DNA from: Ruminococcaceae bacterium UBA6364
GTDB lineage: Bacteria; Bacillota; Clostridia; Oscillospirales; Acutalibacteraceae
Reading direction: 5' to 3'
Assembly: GCA_002440045.1 (NCBI GenBank)
Contig: DJRI01000038.1
Location: forward strand, 1 to 7,619
Length of the DNA stretch: 7,619 bases
The notes under the pieces are model-generated. The model did no database searches and was not told the DNA's origin. It worked only from the letters and a program-made list of their open reading frames with translations. A program made the translations under genes and the position numbers. Positions 1 through 7,387 of this stretch are shown piece by piece. Numbering within the stretch: position 1 is the first letter of the stretch; each line of letters starts with the position of its first letter.

Positions 1-1628
<1,628 letters not shown>

Positions 1629-1630
1629 TC

Positions 1631-1690
1631 AAAAAGAAAAAGCCGTCATTCAAAAGGGGTGGCTTCGCCCTGAGAATGAACGCCTTTGCT
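1631..1690 (-). terminator. Terminator-like hairpin in pyrG 5' leader (candidate attenuator)
   Basis: In the minus-strand RNA, AAAG-G-CG-U-U-CAUUC (1687 down to about 1674) pairs with GAAUG-A-CG-G-CUUU (about 1651 down to 1639), with one G/G mismatch and one bulged U. The run UUUUUCUUUUU follows at 1641-1631. It sits between the predicted pyrG start point and the gene, so it could abort transcription in the leader. Bacillus subtilis pyrG is known to be controlled by CTP-dependent leader attenuation that needs a GGG start; the predicted start region here has no G-run. The palindrome also resembles short GTCATTC-type dispersed repeats found in some genomes. Confidence 0.55.
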
Positions 1691-1702
1691 CAACAAAGAT
1701 AT

Positions 1703-1731
1703 ATTTTAATATAATGAGCTTTTCTTGTCAA
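1703..1731 (-). promoter_or_regulatory. Sigma-A promoter of pyrG
   Basis: The minus strand has TTGACA (1731-1726), a 17-base spacer and TAAAAT (1708-1703). The predicted start lies at about 1700-1694, giving a leader of roughly 140 bases before the pyrG ATG. The -35 is consensus and the -10 matches at five of six positions. Confidence 0.8.
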
Positions 1732-1838
1732 CACTTTTGAAAAATTTTGTTTGAAACGGTAATTTGTGCAAAAAACACGTCGAACGCGCCGCTCTGATTG
1801 TAAATATTGCCAAAACAGAAAAATTTGCGAAAAAAATG
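1732..1838. other. AT-rich spacer between the divergent promoters
   Basis: This spacer separates the pyrG and ilvE -35 boxes. It contains A/T tracts that could act as UP elements or regulator sites, including AAAATTTT at about 1742-1749. I see no convincing operator palindrome, no RNA gene and no credible reading frame. Confidence 0.5.
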
Positions 1839-1866
1839 TTGACAAATCGTGTGAGAGGAGTATAAT
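1839..1866 (+). promoter_or_regulatory. Consensus sigma-A promoter of the ilvE-glnN-asnB operon
   Basis: TTGACA (1839-1844), a 16-base spacer and TATAAT (1861-1866) are both perfect consensus hexamers. Transcription should start at about 1873, giving a leader of about 125 bases before ilvE. A promoter this strong followed by a leader terminator suggests that output is set mainly after initiation. Confidence 0.88.
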
Positions 1867-1882
1867 GCACTGCATAGAATAA

Positions 1883-1933
1883 ATGTTGCTTTGGTGCTTG
1901 CGCCAAAGTTTATTTTATTTAAAATATGTTTAA
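1883..1933 (+). CDS. Possible leucine-rich leader peptide (16 codons)
   Basis: ATG at 1883 opens a 16-codon frame, MLLWCLRQSLFYLKYV, ending in TAA at 1931-1933. Five of the sixteen residues are leucine (codons TTG, CTT, TTG, TTA, TTA) and the last is valine, which suits a leader peptide ahead of a branched-chain aminotransferase. The stop lies four bases before the 5' arm of the leader terminator, so a ribosome there would cover that arm. Against it, the ATG is only about 10 bases from the predicted start of transcription, no Shine-Dalgarno sequence is visible, and AT-rich DNA yields Leu codons by chance. This is a speculative call. Confidence 0.3.
   Translation: MLLWCLRQSLFYLKYV
1889..1908 (+). 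promoter_or_regulatory. First hairpin of the ilvE leader
   Basis: CTTTGGTG (1889-1896) pairs with CGCCAAAG (1901-1908), including one G-U pair, around a CUUG tetraloop. TTTATTTTATTT follows, so it is weakly terminator-like, but it begins only about 16 bases into the transcript. Its arms carry CUUUG and CAAAG, which are also present in the downstream terminator stem, so alternative pairings of about five base pairs are possible but weak. Confidence 0.6.
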
Positions 1934-1937
1934 CACA

Positions 1938-1981
1938 GGCAAAGACGTCTTGGGTTTCCGGGGTGTCTTTGCCTCTTTTTT
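1938..1981 (+). terminator. Strong intrinsic terminator in the ilvE leader (attenuator)
   Basis: The arms 1938-1953 and 1958-1973 form a continuous 16-bp stem (outer part GGCAAAGAC with GTCTTTGCC, inner part including four G-U pairs) closed by a GUUU loop. TCTTTTTT follows at 1974-1981. It lies between the consensus promoter and ilvE, and its T-run abuts the ribosome site. No other plus-strand gene lies upstream in the window for it to end. It should therefore yield either a short RNA of about 108 bases or, when bypassed, the operon mRNA. The regulator is not visible: I find no T-box AGGGTGG sequence and no riboswitch core that I recognise. Confidence 0.82.
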
Positions 1982-1989
1982 AAAGGTGG
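1982..1989 (+). promoter_or_regulatory. Ribosome binding site of ilvE
   Basis: AAAGGTGG lies nine bases before ATG 1999 and directly follows the terminator T-run. This fixes the start and places the attenuator immediately next to the translation signal. Confidence 0.75.
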
Positions 1990-1998
1990 GTCGAAATT

Positions 1999-3006
1999 AT
2001 GAGTACAAATGTAACGGGTTTTTCTTATCATAAAATAGGAAAAAGATATGTCGCCGAATATACCGACGGCAAATGGCAAAAGGGTTGTCTTACCGACAAC
2101 GCCCAAATCACTCTTAATGAGTGCTCCTGCGTTTTGCAGTATGCACAGACCTGCTTTGAGGGGCTTAAAGCCTATCGAACAAAAACGGGCAAGATTGTTT
2201 GTTTTCGCCCCGAGCTTAACGAAGAACGCCTTCACGATTCGTGCGTAAGAATGATGATTCCGCCGCTTCCCGAGGGTATGTTCAAAGAAGCCGTGTTAGA
2301 GGTTGCCGAAGCAAACCGCGAGTGGATTCCCGATTACGAAAGCAACGGCGCGCTCTATTTAAGACCGTTTGTTTTCGGGAAAAATGCGGTTATAGGCGTA
2401 AAGCCCGCAACCGAATTTGAATTCAGGGTTTTTGCAACGCCCGTCGGCTCGTATTTTGACGAGGGTGAAAAGCTTTTGAATTTAAGAATATCCGATTATG
2501 ACAGAGCTGCCCCGCACGGCACGGGTAATATTAAAGCCGGTCTTAATTATGCGATGAGCCTTTTTGCAATAACCGACGCTCACGAAAAAGGATATGACGA
2601 AAACGTTTATCTCGATTCGGCAACGCGGACATATATTGAAGAAACAGGCGGCGCAAACATTATTTTTATTACTGCCGACAATACGCTTGTAACGCCGAAA
2701 TCCGACAGCATTCTGCCGTCCGTAACACGCCGTTCGCTGCTTTATGTGGCAAAAAATTATCTCGGACTTAAAACCGAAGAAAGACGCGTTAGAAAAGACG
2801 AGCTCGAAAGCTTTAAAGAATGCGGACTTTGCGGCACGGCGGCTGTTATTTCGCCCGTCGGAACAATAGACGACCACGGCAAAATTTACAGATTTGACGG
2901 CGTAAGCGAAGAAGAATCTGTAATTAGAAAGCTTTACAATACACTCATAGCAATACAGCACTGCAATCTGCCGGCGCCCAAAGGTTGGATAACCGAGATT
3001 GCCTGA
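1999..3006 (+). CDS. ilvE: Branched-chain amino acid aminotransferase (PLP fold-type IV)
   Basis: This cytosolic PLP enzyme transfers the amino group between glutamate and the keto acids of Leu, Ile and Val, the last step of their synthesis and the first of their breakdown. The 335 residues fit the long (about 340-360 residue) bacterial/eukaryotic BCAT subgroup rather than the 300-residue enteric form. Visible marks are [13 protein letters not shown] (48-60), [10 protein letters not shown] (69-78), LYLRPFVFG (119-127), [12 protein letters not shown] with the predicted PLP Schiff-base Lys179, and [12 protein letters not shown] (212-223). The start is chosen by AAAGGTGG upstream. It is first in the cluster, 65 bp before glnN, behind a consensus promoter and a leader terminator. 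D-amino acid transaminase and aminodeoxychorismate lyase share the fold but are shorter and lack these BCAT blocks. Confidence 0.93.
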   Translation: MSTNVTGFSYHKIGKRYVAEYTDGKWQKGCLTDNAQITLNECSCVLQYAQTCFEGLKAYRTKTGKIVCFRPELNEERLHDSCVRMMIPPLPEGMFKEAVLEVAEANREWIPDYESNGALYLRPFVFGKNAVIGVKPATEFEFRVFATPVGSYFDEGEKLLNLRISDYDRAAPHGTGNIKAGLNYAMSLFAITDAHEKGYDENVYLDSATRTYIEETGGANIIFITADNTLVTPKSDSILPSVTRRSLLYVAKNYLGLKTEERRVRKDELESFKECGLCGTAAVISPVGTIDDHGKIYRFDGVSEEESVIRKLYNTLIAIQHCNLPAPKGWITEIA

Positions 3007-3011
3007 CAAGC

Positions 3012-3036
3012 TGTTTTCGGGCTTTGCCCGTTAACA
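3012..3036 (+). other. Hairpin in the ilvE-glnN gap
   Basis: CGGGC (3018-3022) pairs with GCCCG (3026-3030) around a UUU loop. TGTT and AACA extend the stem outward across a TT/TT internal loop. No T-run follows, so it is probably not a terminator; an mRNA-processing or 3'-end-protecting stem is possible. A weak promoter-like pair, TTGCCC (3024) and TAAAAT (3047), also lies here, but it would start transcription inside the glnN ribosome site. Confidence 0.4.
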
Positions 3037-3056
3037 TAAATACAAATAAAATTTTT

Positions 3057-3063
3057 AAAGGAG
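3057..3063 (+). promoter_or_regulatory. Ribosome binding site deciding the glnN start
   Basis: AAAGGAG lies eight bases before ATG 3072. The frame is open further upstream to an ATG at 2985, but that start lies inside ilvE and has no comparable ribosome site, so 3072 is preferred. Confidence 0.85.
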
Positions 3064-3071
3064 ATGCGATA

Positions 3072-5165
3072 ATGGATACCGTAACCGGAATTTTCGGAAG
3101 CTTAGTCTTTGATGACAGAGTAATGAAAGCAATGCTTTCAGTCGATGTTTACAATTCACTCAAAAAGACAATTGATGAAGGTGCAAGCCTTAATAATGAC
3201 GTCGCTAATGCTGTTGCAGAAGCCATGAAGGAGTGGGCAACGCAAAACGGCGCAACACATTTTACACACTGGTTTCAGCCGCTTACGGGCGTTACCGCAG
3301 AAAAACACGACAGCTTTATTTCGCCTGCCCCCGACGGCGGCGTAATTATGGATTTCAGCGGCAAAGAGCTTATAAAAGGCGAGCCTGACGCTTCGTCGTT
3401 CCCCTCGGGCGGCTTGCGCGCAACCTTTGAAGCAAGAGGCTACACCGCATGGGACCCGACTTCGTACGCGTTTATTAAAGACAAAACGCTTTGTATTCCG
3501 ACTGCGTTTTGCTCTTACTGCGGCGACGCACTTGATAAAAAGACGCCGCTTTTGCGCTCGATGGAGGCGCTTAATAAACAGGCGCTCAGAATACTTAAAC
3601 TCTTTAAAAACACAGACGTTAAATCCGTTCGCCCCGTTGTCGGCGCAGAGCAGGAATATTTTCTTATTGACAAAGAGCTTTATGAAAAAAGAAAAGACCT
3701 TAAATTTACCGGCAGAACGCTTTTCGGAGCAAAGCCGCCTAAGGGTCAGGAGCTTGACGACCACTATTTCGGCGTTATAAAACCGCGCGTTGCGGCGTAT
3801 ATGGCAGACCTTAACGAGGAATTGTGGAAAGTCGGAATCCTTGCAAAAACACAGCACAACGAGGTTGCGCCGTCACAGCACGAGCTTGCGCCGATTTATA
3901 CAACTGCAAACATCGCCACTGACCACAACCAGCTTATGATGGAAATAATGCAGAAGGTTGCAACGCGCCACGGACTTGTTTGTCTTTTGCACGAAAAACC
4001 GTTTGACGGCGTTAACGGCAGCGGCAAGCACAACAACTGGTCGCTTTCGACAAACACAGGTGTTAACCTTTTAAAGCCCGGTGAAACGCCCTATGAAAAC
4101 GCGCAGTTTTTACTGTTCCTTTGCGCCGTTATTAAAGCGGTTGACGATTATCAGGGGCTTTTAAGAGCGGCTGTTGCAACAGCGGGCAACGACCACCGTC
4201 TCGGCGCGGACGAAGCGCCGCCTGCGGTTATTTCGGTATTTTTGGGCGACGAGCTTACGGCTGTTCTTGACGCAATCGAAAACGACAAGCCCTACAGCGC
4301 GGCTGAAAAAACGGTTATGAAGCTCGGCGTGCATGTTCTTCCGAAATTCACGCGTGACACAACAGACCGCAACCGTACTTCGCCGTTTGCGTTTACGGGC
4401 AACAAGTTTGAGTTCCGTATGCCCGGCTCTTCCGACAGCATTGCGTGCGCAAACATTATGCTGAACGCCGCGGTTTCCGAGTCTTTAAAGTTCTATGCCG
4501 ACAAGCTTGAAGGTGCAAAAGATTTTGAAGCGGAGCTTCACGACCTTATTAAGGACACGATAAAAGAGCACAAACGCATTATCTTTAACGGCAACGGCTA
4601 TGACGACGAATGGCTTAAAGAAGCCGAAAAGAGAGGGCTTTTAAACTTACGCACAACGCCCGACGCGCTCCCCGAGCTTGTAAAAGAGAAAAATGTTAAG
4701 ATGCTCACCGCGCATAAGGTGTATTCCGCCACAGAGCTTGATTCAAGATATGAAGCGCTCCTTGAAAACTACTGCAAGGCTGTTTTGATTGAGGCGCGCA
4801 CAATGGCCGATATGGCAAATACCGATATTTTGCCCGCAGTTTCGGCATTTTCAAAGAAGCTCGGCGAAGCGTATGCCGCTAAAAAGTCCGTCTCGCCCGA
4901 GCTTGAATGTAAGTATGAAAAATCGCTTGTTTCAGAGCTTTCGGCGCTTCTTGACGATGCCGCCTGCGATGTAAAAGAGCTCTCGGATACAGTTGCAGCT
5001 CTCGCAGACGTTAAAGATTATGCGAAAAAAGCCGAAATAATAAAAGACAGCATAATTCCCGAAATGGCAAAGCTTCGCAAAGCGTGCGACAAGGCAGAAA
5101 CGCTCACTTCCGAAGAATATTGGCCCTTCCCGACTTACGGAAAGCTTCTTTTCGGCGTGAGATGA
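3072..5165 (+). CDS. glnN: Glutamine synthetase type III (GlnN)
   Basis: The enzyme joins ammonia to glutamate using ATP to form glutamine and is a large cytosolic oligomer. From ATG 3072 it has 697 residues, within the roughly 690-730 of the type III family and far above the 440-470 of types I and II. Type III signatures are [13 protein letters not shown] near residues 119-131, GAEQEYF with Glu193 and Glu195 (metal/glutamate site), [16 protein letters not shown] with Glu264, GSGKHNNWS with His320, [15 protein letters not shown], and [18 protein letters not shown] with Arg435. Glu, His and Arg at these places are the usual metal and substrate ligands of the GS fold. It lies 65 bp after ilvE and 15 bp before asnB, which consumes its product. 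No adenylylation motif is expected in this type. Control by the ilvE promoter and leader is inferred. Confidence 0.97.
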   Translation: MDTVTGIFGSLVFDDRVMKAMLSVDVYNSLKKTIDEGASLNNDVANAVAEAMKEWATQNGATHFTHWFQPLTGVTAEKHDSFISPAPDGGVIMDFSGKELIKGEPDASSFPSGGLRATFEARGYTAWDPTSYAFIKDKTLCIPTAFCSYCGDALDKKTPLLRSMEALNKQALRILKLFKNTDVKSVRPVVGAEQEYFLIDKELYEKRKDLKFTGRTLFGAKPPKGQELDDHYFGVIKPRVAAYMADLNEELWKVGILAKTQHNEVAPSQHELAPIYTTANIATDHNQLMMEIMQKVATRHGLVCLLHEKPFDGVNGSGKHNNWSLSTNTGVNLLKPGETPYENAQFLLFLCAVIKAVDDYQGLLRAAVATAGNDHRLGADEAPPAVISVFLGDELTAVLDAIENDKPYSAAEKTVMKLGVHVLPKFTRDTTDRNRTSPFAFTGNKFEFRMPGSSDSIACANIMLNAAVSESLKFYADKLEGAKDFEAELHDLIKDTIKEHKRIIFNGNGYDDEWLKEAEKRGLLNLRTTPDALPELVKEKNVKMLTAHKVYSATELDSRYEALLENYCKAVLIEARTMADMANTDILPAVSAFSKKLGEAYAAKKSVSPELECKYEKSLVSELSALLDDAACDVKELSDTVAALADVKDYAKKAEIIKDSIIPEMAKLRKACDKAETLTSEEYWPFPTYGKLLFGVR

Positions 5166-5180
5166 GCGGGGTGCTGCGTT

Positions 5181-6758
5181 ATGTGTTCTATAATCGGCTA
5201 CTGCGGCACCTGCAGGGAACTTGAAAAATTCAAAAAAGGCTTTGACGAGACCGTTTCGCGCGGACCCGACGACAGCAAAATTGTCGATACGGGCAAAGGG
5301 CTTCTCGGATTTCACAGGCTTGCTATTATGGGGCTTACGCCCGACGGTATGCAGCCGTTTGAGCTTGACGGAAGCTATGTTGTGTGCAACGGCGAAATAT
5401 ACGGCTTTGAAAAGCTCAAAGAAAAGCTTTCTTCAAAATATACTTTTAAAAGCGGCTCCGACTGCGAAATTCTTTTGCCGATGTATTTTGAATACGGCAC
5501 AGAAATGTTCAAAATGCTCGACGCCGAATTTGCTCTTATAATTTATGACGGCAAAAAGAAAAAATATATTGCCGCGCGTGACCCGATAGGAATAAGACCG
5601 CTTTATTACGGCTATTCGGGCAGCGGTTCGATTGTATTTGCGAGCGAGCCTAAAAACCTTGTCGGGCTTTGCGAAAAAATTATGCCGTTCCCGCCGGGAC
5701 ATTTCTATGAAGACGGCAAGTTTATTTGTTATAACGACATTGCCGCGGTCGAAAGCGTCTGCTATGACGACCTTGACACAATATTCAAAAACATTCACGA
5801 CAAGCTCACTTTGGGCGTTGAAAAAAGGCTTGTTGCCGACGCCAAGGTAGGATTTTTGCTTTCGGGCGGGCTTGATTCTTCGTTAGTCTGCGCTATAGCG
5901 GCAAAAAAATCCGAAAAACCTATTCGCACGTTTGCTATCGGAATGAGCGGCGACGCCATTGATTTGAAATATGCAAAACAGGTTGCGGATTATATCGGGA
6001 GCGACCACACCGAGGTTATTATGACTTCAAAGCAGGTGCTGGAGTCGCTTGACGGGCTTATTAAATTGCTCGGAACGTTTGATATTACAACCGTTCGCGC
6101 AAGTATGGGAATGTACCTTTTGTGCAAATGGATTCACGAAAACACCGATATAAGAGTGCTTTTGACGGGCGAAATTTCGGACGAGCTTTTCGGCTATAAA
6201 TATACGGACTTTGCGCCGTCTGCAGAGGAGTTTCAAAAAGAGTCGCAAAAGCGCGTGCGCGAGCTTCATATGTACGACGTTTTGAGGGCTGACAGATGCA
6301 TTTCGGTAAATTCGCTTGAGGCGCGCGTGCCGTTCGGCGATTTGGATTTTGTGAAATACGTTATGTCAATCGACCCCGAAAAAAAGCTCAATAAATATAA
6401 CAAGGGCAAATATCTTTTAAGAAAGAGCTTTGAAGGCGACCTTTTGCCGCATGATATACTCTACCGCGAAAAAGCGGCGTTTTCAGACGCGGTCGGTCAC
6501 TCAATGGTCGATTATTTAAAAGAGTATGCCGACTCTTTGTATTCCGACGAGGAGTTTAAAGAGAAGTGCAAAAAGTATACACATGCCGCGCCTTTTACAA
6601 AAGAGTCGCTTTTGTACCGCGAAATATTTGAAAAGTATTATCCCGGTCAGGGCGAAATGATAAAGGACTTTTGGATGCCCAACAAATCGTGGGAGGGCTG
6701 CAATGTAAACGACCCCTCCGCAAGGGTGCTTTCAAACTACGGCGACAGCGGAAAATAA
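5181..6758 (+). CDS. asnB: Asparagine synthetase B (glutamine-hydrolysing)
   Basis: It makes asparagine from aspartate, using ATP and the amide of glutamine. The 525 residues (E. coli AsnB has 554) show both domains. The N-terminal class II glutaminase has Cys2, which becomes the catalytic N-terminus once Met is removed, then RGPDDS (27-32), FHRLAIMG with Arg46, CNGEIY with Asn70 and Glu72, and SGSDCE with Asp94. The C-terminal PP-loop synthetase has LSGGLDSS (227-234), TGEISDELFGY from about 329, LEARVPFGD, and REKAAFSDAVG. In the loop usually written GEGSDE the second Gly is Ile, and VPFLD is VPFGD; all other key residues look intact. ATG 5181 lies 15 bp after the glnN stop behind a modest GGGGTG site (from about 5168), so coupling to glnN translation is likely. 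The hairpin at 6766-6807 ends the operon. Confidence 0.96.
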   Translation: MCSIIGYCGTCRELEKFKKGFDETVSRGPDDSKIVDTGKGLLGFHRLAIMGLTPDGMQPFELDGSYVVCNGEIYGFEKLKEKLSSKYTFKSGSDCEILLPMYFEYGTEMFKMLDAEFALIIYDGKKKKYIAARDPIGIRPLYYGYSGSGSIVFASEPKNLVGLCEKIMPFPPGHFYEDGKFICYNDIAAVESVCYDDLDTIFKNIHDKLTLGVEKRLVADAKVGFLLSGGLDSSLVCAIAAKKSEKPIRTFAIGMSGDAIDLKYAKQVADYIGSDHTEVIMTSKQVLESLDGLIKLLGTFDITTVRASMGMYLLCKWIHENTDIRVLLTGEISDELFGYKYTDFAPSAEEFQKESQKRVRELHMYDVLRADRCISVNSLEARVPFGDLDFVKYVMSIDPEKKLNKYNKGKYLLRKSFEGDLLPHDILYREKAAFSDAVGHSMVDYLKEYADSLYSDEEFKEKCKKYTHAAPFTKESLLYREIFEKYYPGQGEMIKDFWMPNKSWEGCNVNDPSARVLSNYGDSGK

Positions 6759-6765
6759 TTAAAAT

Positions 6766-6807
6766 AAAGAACGAAACGAAAGAGCAGGCTATTTCGTTTC
6801 GTTCTTT
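6766..6807. terminator. Bidirectional intrinsic terminator (asnB / toxin-antitoxin)
   Basis: Arms 6766-6781 and 6792-6807 are perfect 16-base complements (AAAGAACGAAACGAAA and its reverse complement) around a 10-base loop. On the plus strand the stem ends in UUUU and is followed by TCGTTAGTT. On the minus strand a better U-rich run, TTTATTTTAATTATTTT, overlaps and follows the stem. It begins 8 bp after the asnB stop and ends 17 bp from the toxin stop, serving both converging units. Confidence 0.88.
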
Positions 6808-6824
6808 TCGTTAGTTAATCGTTG

Positions 6825-7079
6825 TCAGAATTGCTTGTAAATATCGCCGCGATTGCCGATTGTGAGAATACAGACAGTCAAAATATCGTTTTTCAGTGTA
6901 TATATTACCCGAAAATCGCCTATACGAAGTCTGTAAAGGCAATCGTGACCGTGCAGTTGTTTAATGTCACCCGATGTCGGCAATTTTGCAATAGCAGAAA
7001 GCAGACGTTTTTGAACATTGGCAGGTTGTTTTAAAAGAAATTTCTGCGCCGGTTTTTCAAAGACTATTTTATAATTCAT
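6825..7079 (-). CDS. RelE/ParE-family toxin
   Basis: An 84-residue basic protein, MNYKIVFEKPAQKFLLKQ onward, with the RelE-fold layout: a KQL-(x)n-LYRLRIGDFRVIY strand block at 40-60 and a C-terminal IGNRGDIY (74-81). Arg50, Arg52, Arg57, Arg77 and Tyr81 are plausible equivalents of the residues RelE-type mRNA interferases use to cut ribosome-bound mRNA. ParE relatives with the same fold instead poison gyrase, and sequence alone does not settle which activity applies. Its ATG overlaps the antitoxin stop by 11 bases, so translation is coupled, as is typical for a toxin placed second in the operon. It converges on asnB, with the shared terminator between them. The length is normal and the frame intact. 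Confidence 0.87.
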   Translation of the reverse strand: MNYKIVFEKPAQKFLLKQPANVQKRLLSAIAKLPTSGDIKQLHGHDCLYRLRIGDFRVIYTLKNDILTVCILTIGNRGDIYKQF

Positions 7080-7290
7080 TGGGATTTACCCCGCACATTT
7101 CAGCCATTTTTTCAAAAGATACAGCGTCGCCATTGTCTGTTGAATTTAAATAGCTGTTATAAAGCTGTTCGCAAAACTCATCGTCAGAGGTTTCGCCTGC
7201 ACTTAGCCCTTGCAAATAAGCAATAACGTATCCTAATTTAGAATCGGGTATATTGTCAAGCAAAGACAAAACCATTTCTCTTGAACTCAT
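7069..7290 (-). CDS. Probable antitoxin of the RelE/ParE-type toxin
   Basis: A 73-residue acidic protein beginning MSSREMVLSLLDNIPDSK. The first half (about 1-30, with KLGYVIAYLQGL) looks helical. The middle is acidic and probably disordered (GETSDDEFCEQ), and the C-terminal part (YLNSTDNGDAVSFEKMAEM) would wrap the toxin. I recognise the general pattern of small Firmicute antitoxins next to RelE/ParE toxins, but no classical RHH, AbrB or HTH motif can be named with certainty. ATG 7290 is preferred over GTG 7299 because that GTG lies inside the ribosome site AAGAGGTG. It is the first gene of the pair and overlaps the toxin start. Antitoxins of this kind usually also repress their own promoter; here that is inference. 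Confidence 0.75.
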   Translation of the reverse strand: MSSREMVLSLLDNIPDSKLGYVIAYLQGLSAGETSDDEFCEQLYNSYLNSTDNGDAVSFEKMAEMCGVNPNEL

Positions 7291-7322
7291 AGAATACACC
7301 TCTTCTTTCGGTTTGTAAAAAT

Positions 7323-7351
7323 AGTATACGCTTTTTTCTTGAAAAAGTCAA
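7323..7351 (-). promoter_or_regulatory. Sigma-A promoter of the toxin-antitoxin operon, with possible operator
   Basis: The minus strand has TTGACT (7351-7346), a 17-base spacer and TATACT (7328-7323), placing the start at about 7316 and leaving a leader of about 26 bases. The spacer holds an inverted repeat, CTTTTT and AAAAAG on the plus strand at 7331-7347, which overlaps the -35 edge and is a reasonable site for autoregulation by the antitoxin or complex. Confidence 0.78.
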
Positions 7352-7387
7352 TCGGAGCGGGGGAATGTATATTTTTCCGTGTTTTAA

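Noticed and set aside
1865..1882. GAGGAG followed by ATG at 1865 as a five-codon frame (MHCIE)
   Set aside because: The same bases are the perfect -10 TATAAT of the ilvE promoter, so this ATG would not be in that transcript.
1690..1906. Two minus-strand open frames of 61 and 66 codons in the divergent region
   Set aside because: They overlap both promoters, have no ribosome site, and are AT-rich without protein-like features.
1867..1998. T-box leader for ilvE
   Set aside because: No T-box AGGGTGG-type sequence or Stem I features are present, and the leader is too short.
2985..3071. Upstream extension of glnN to ATG 2985
   Set aside because: It would overlap ilvE, has no good ribosome site, and adds 29 residues not like the family; AAAGGAG sits correctly before ATG 3072.
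3156..3857. 233-codon minus-strand open frame
   Set aside because: It is a shadow of glnN on the opposite strand, basic and Cys/Phe-rich with no motifs.
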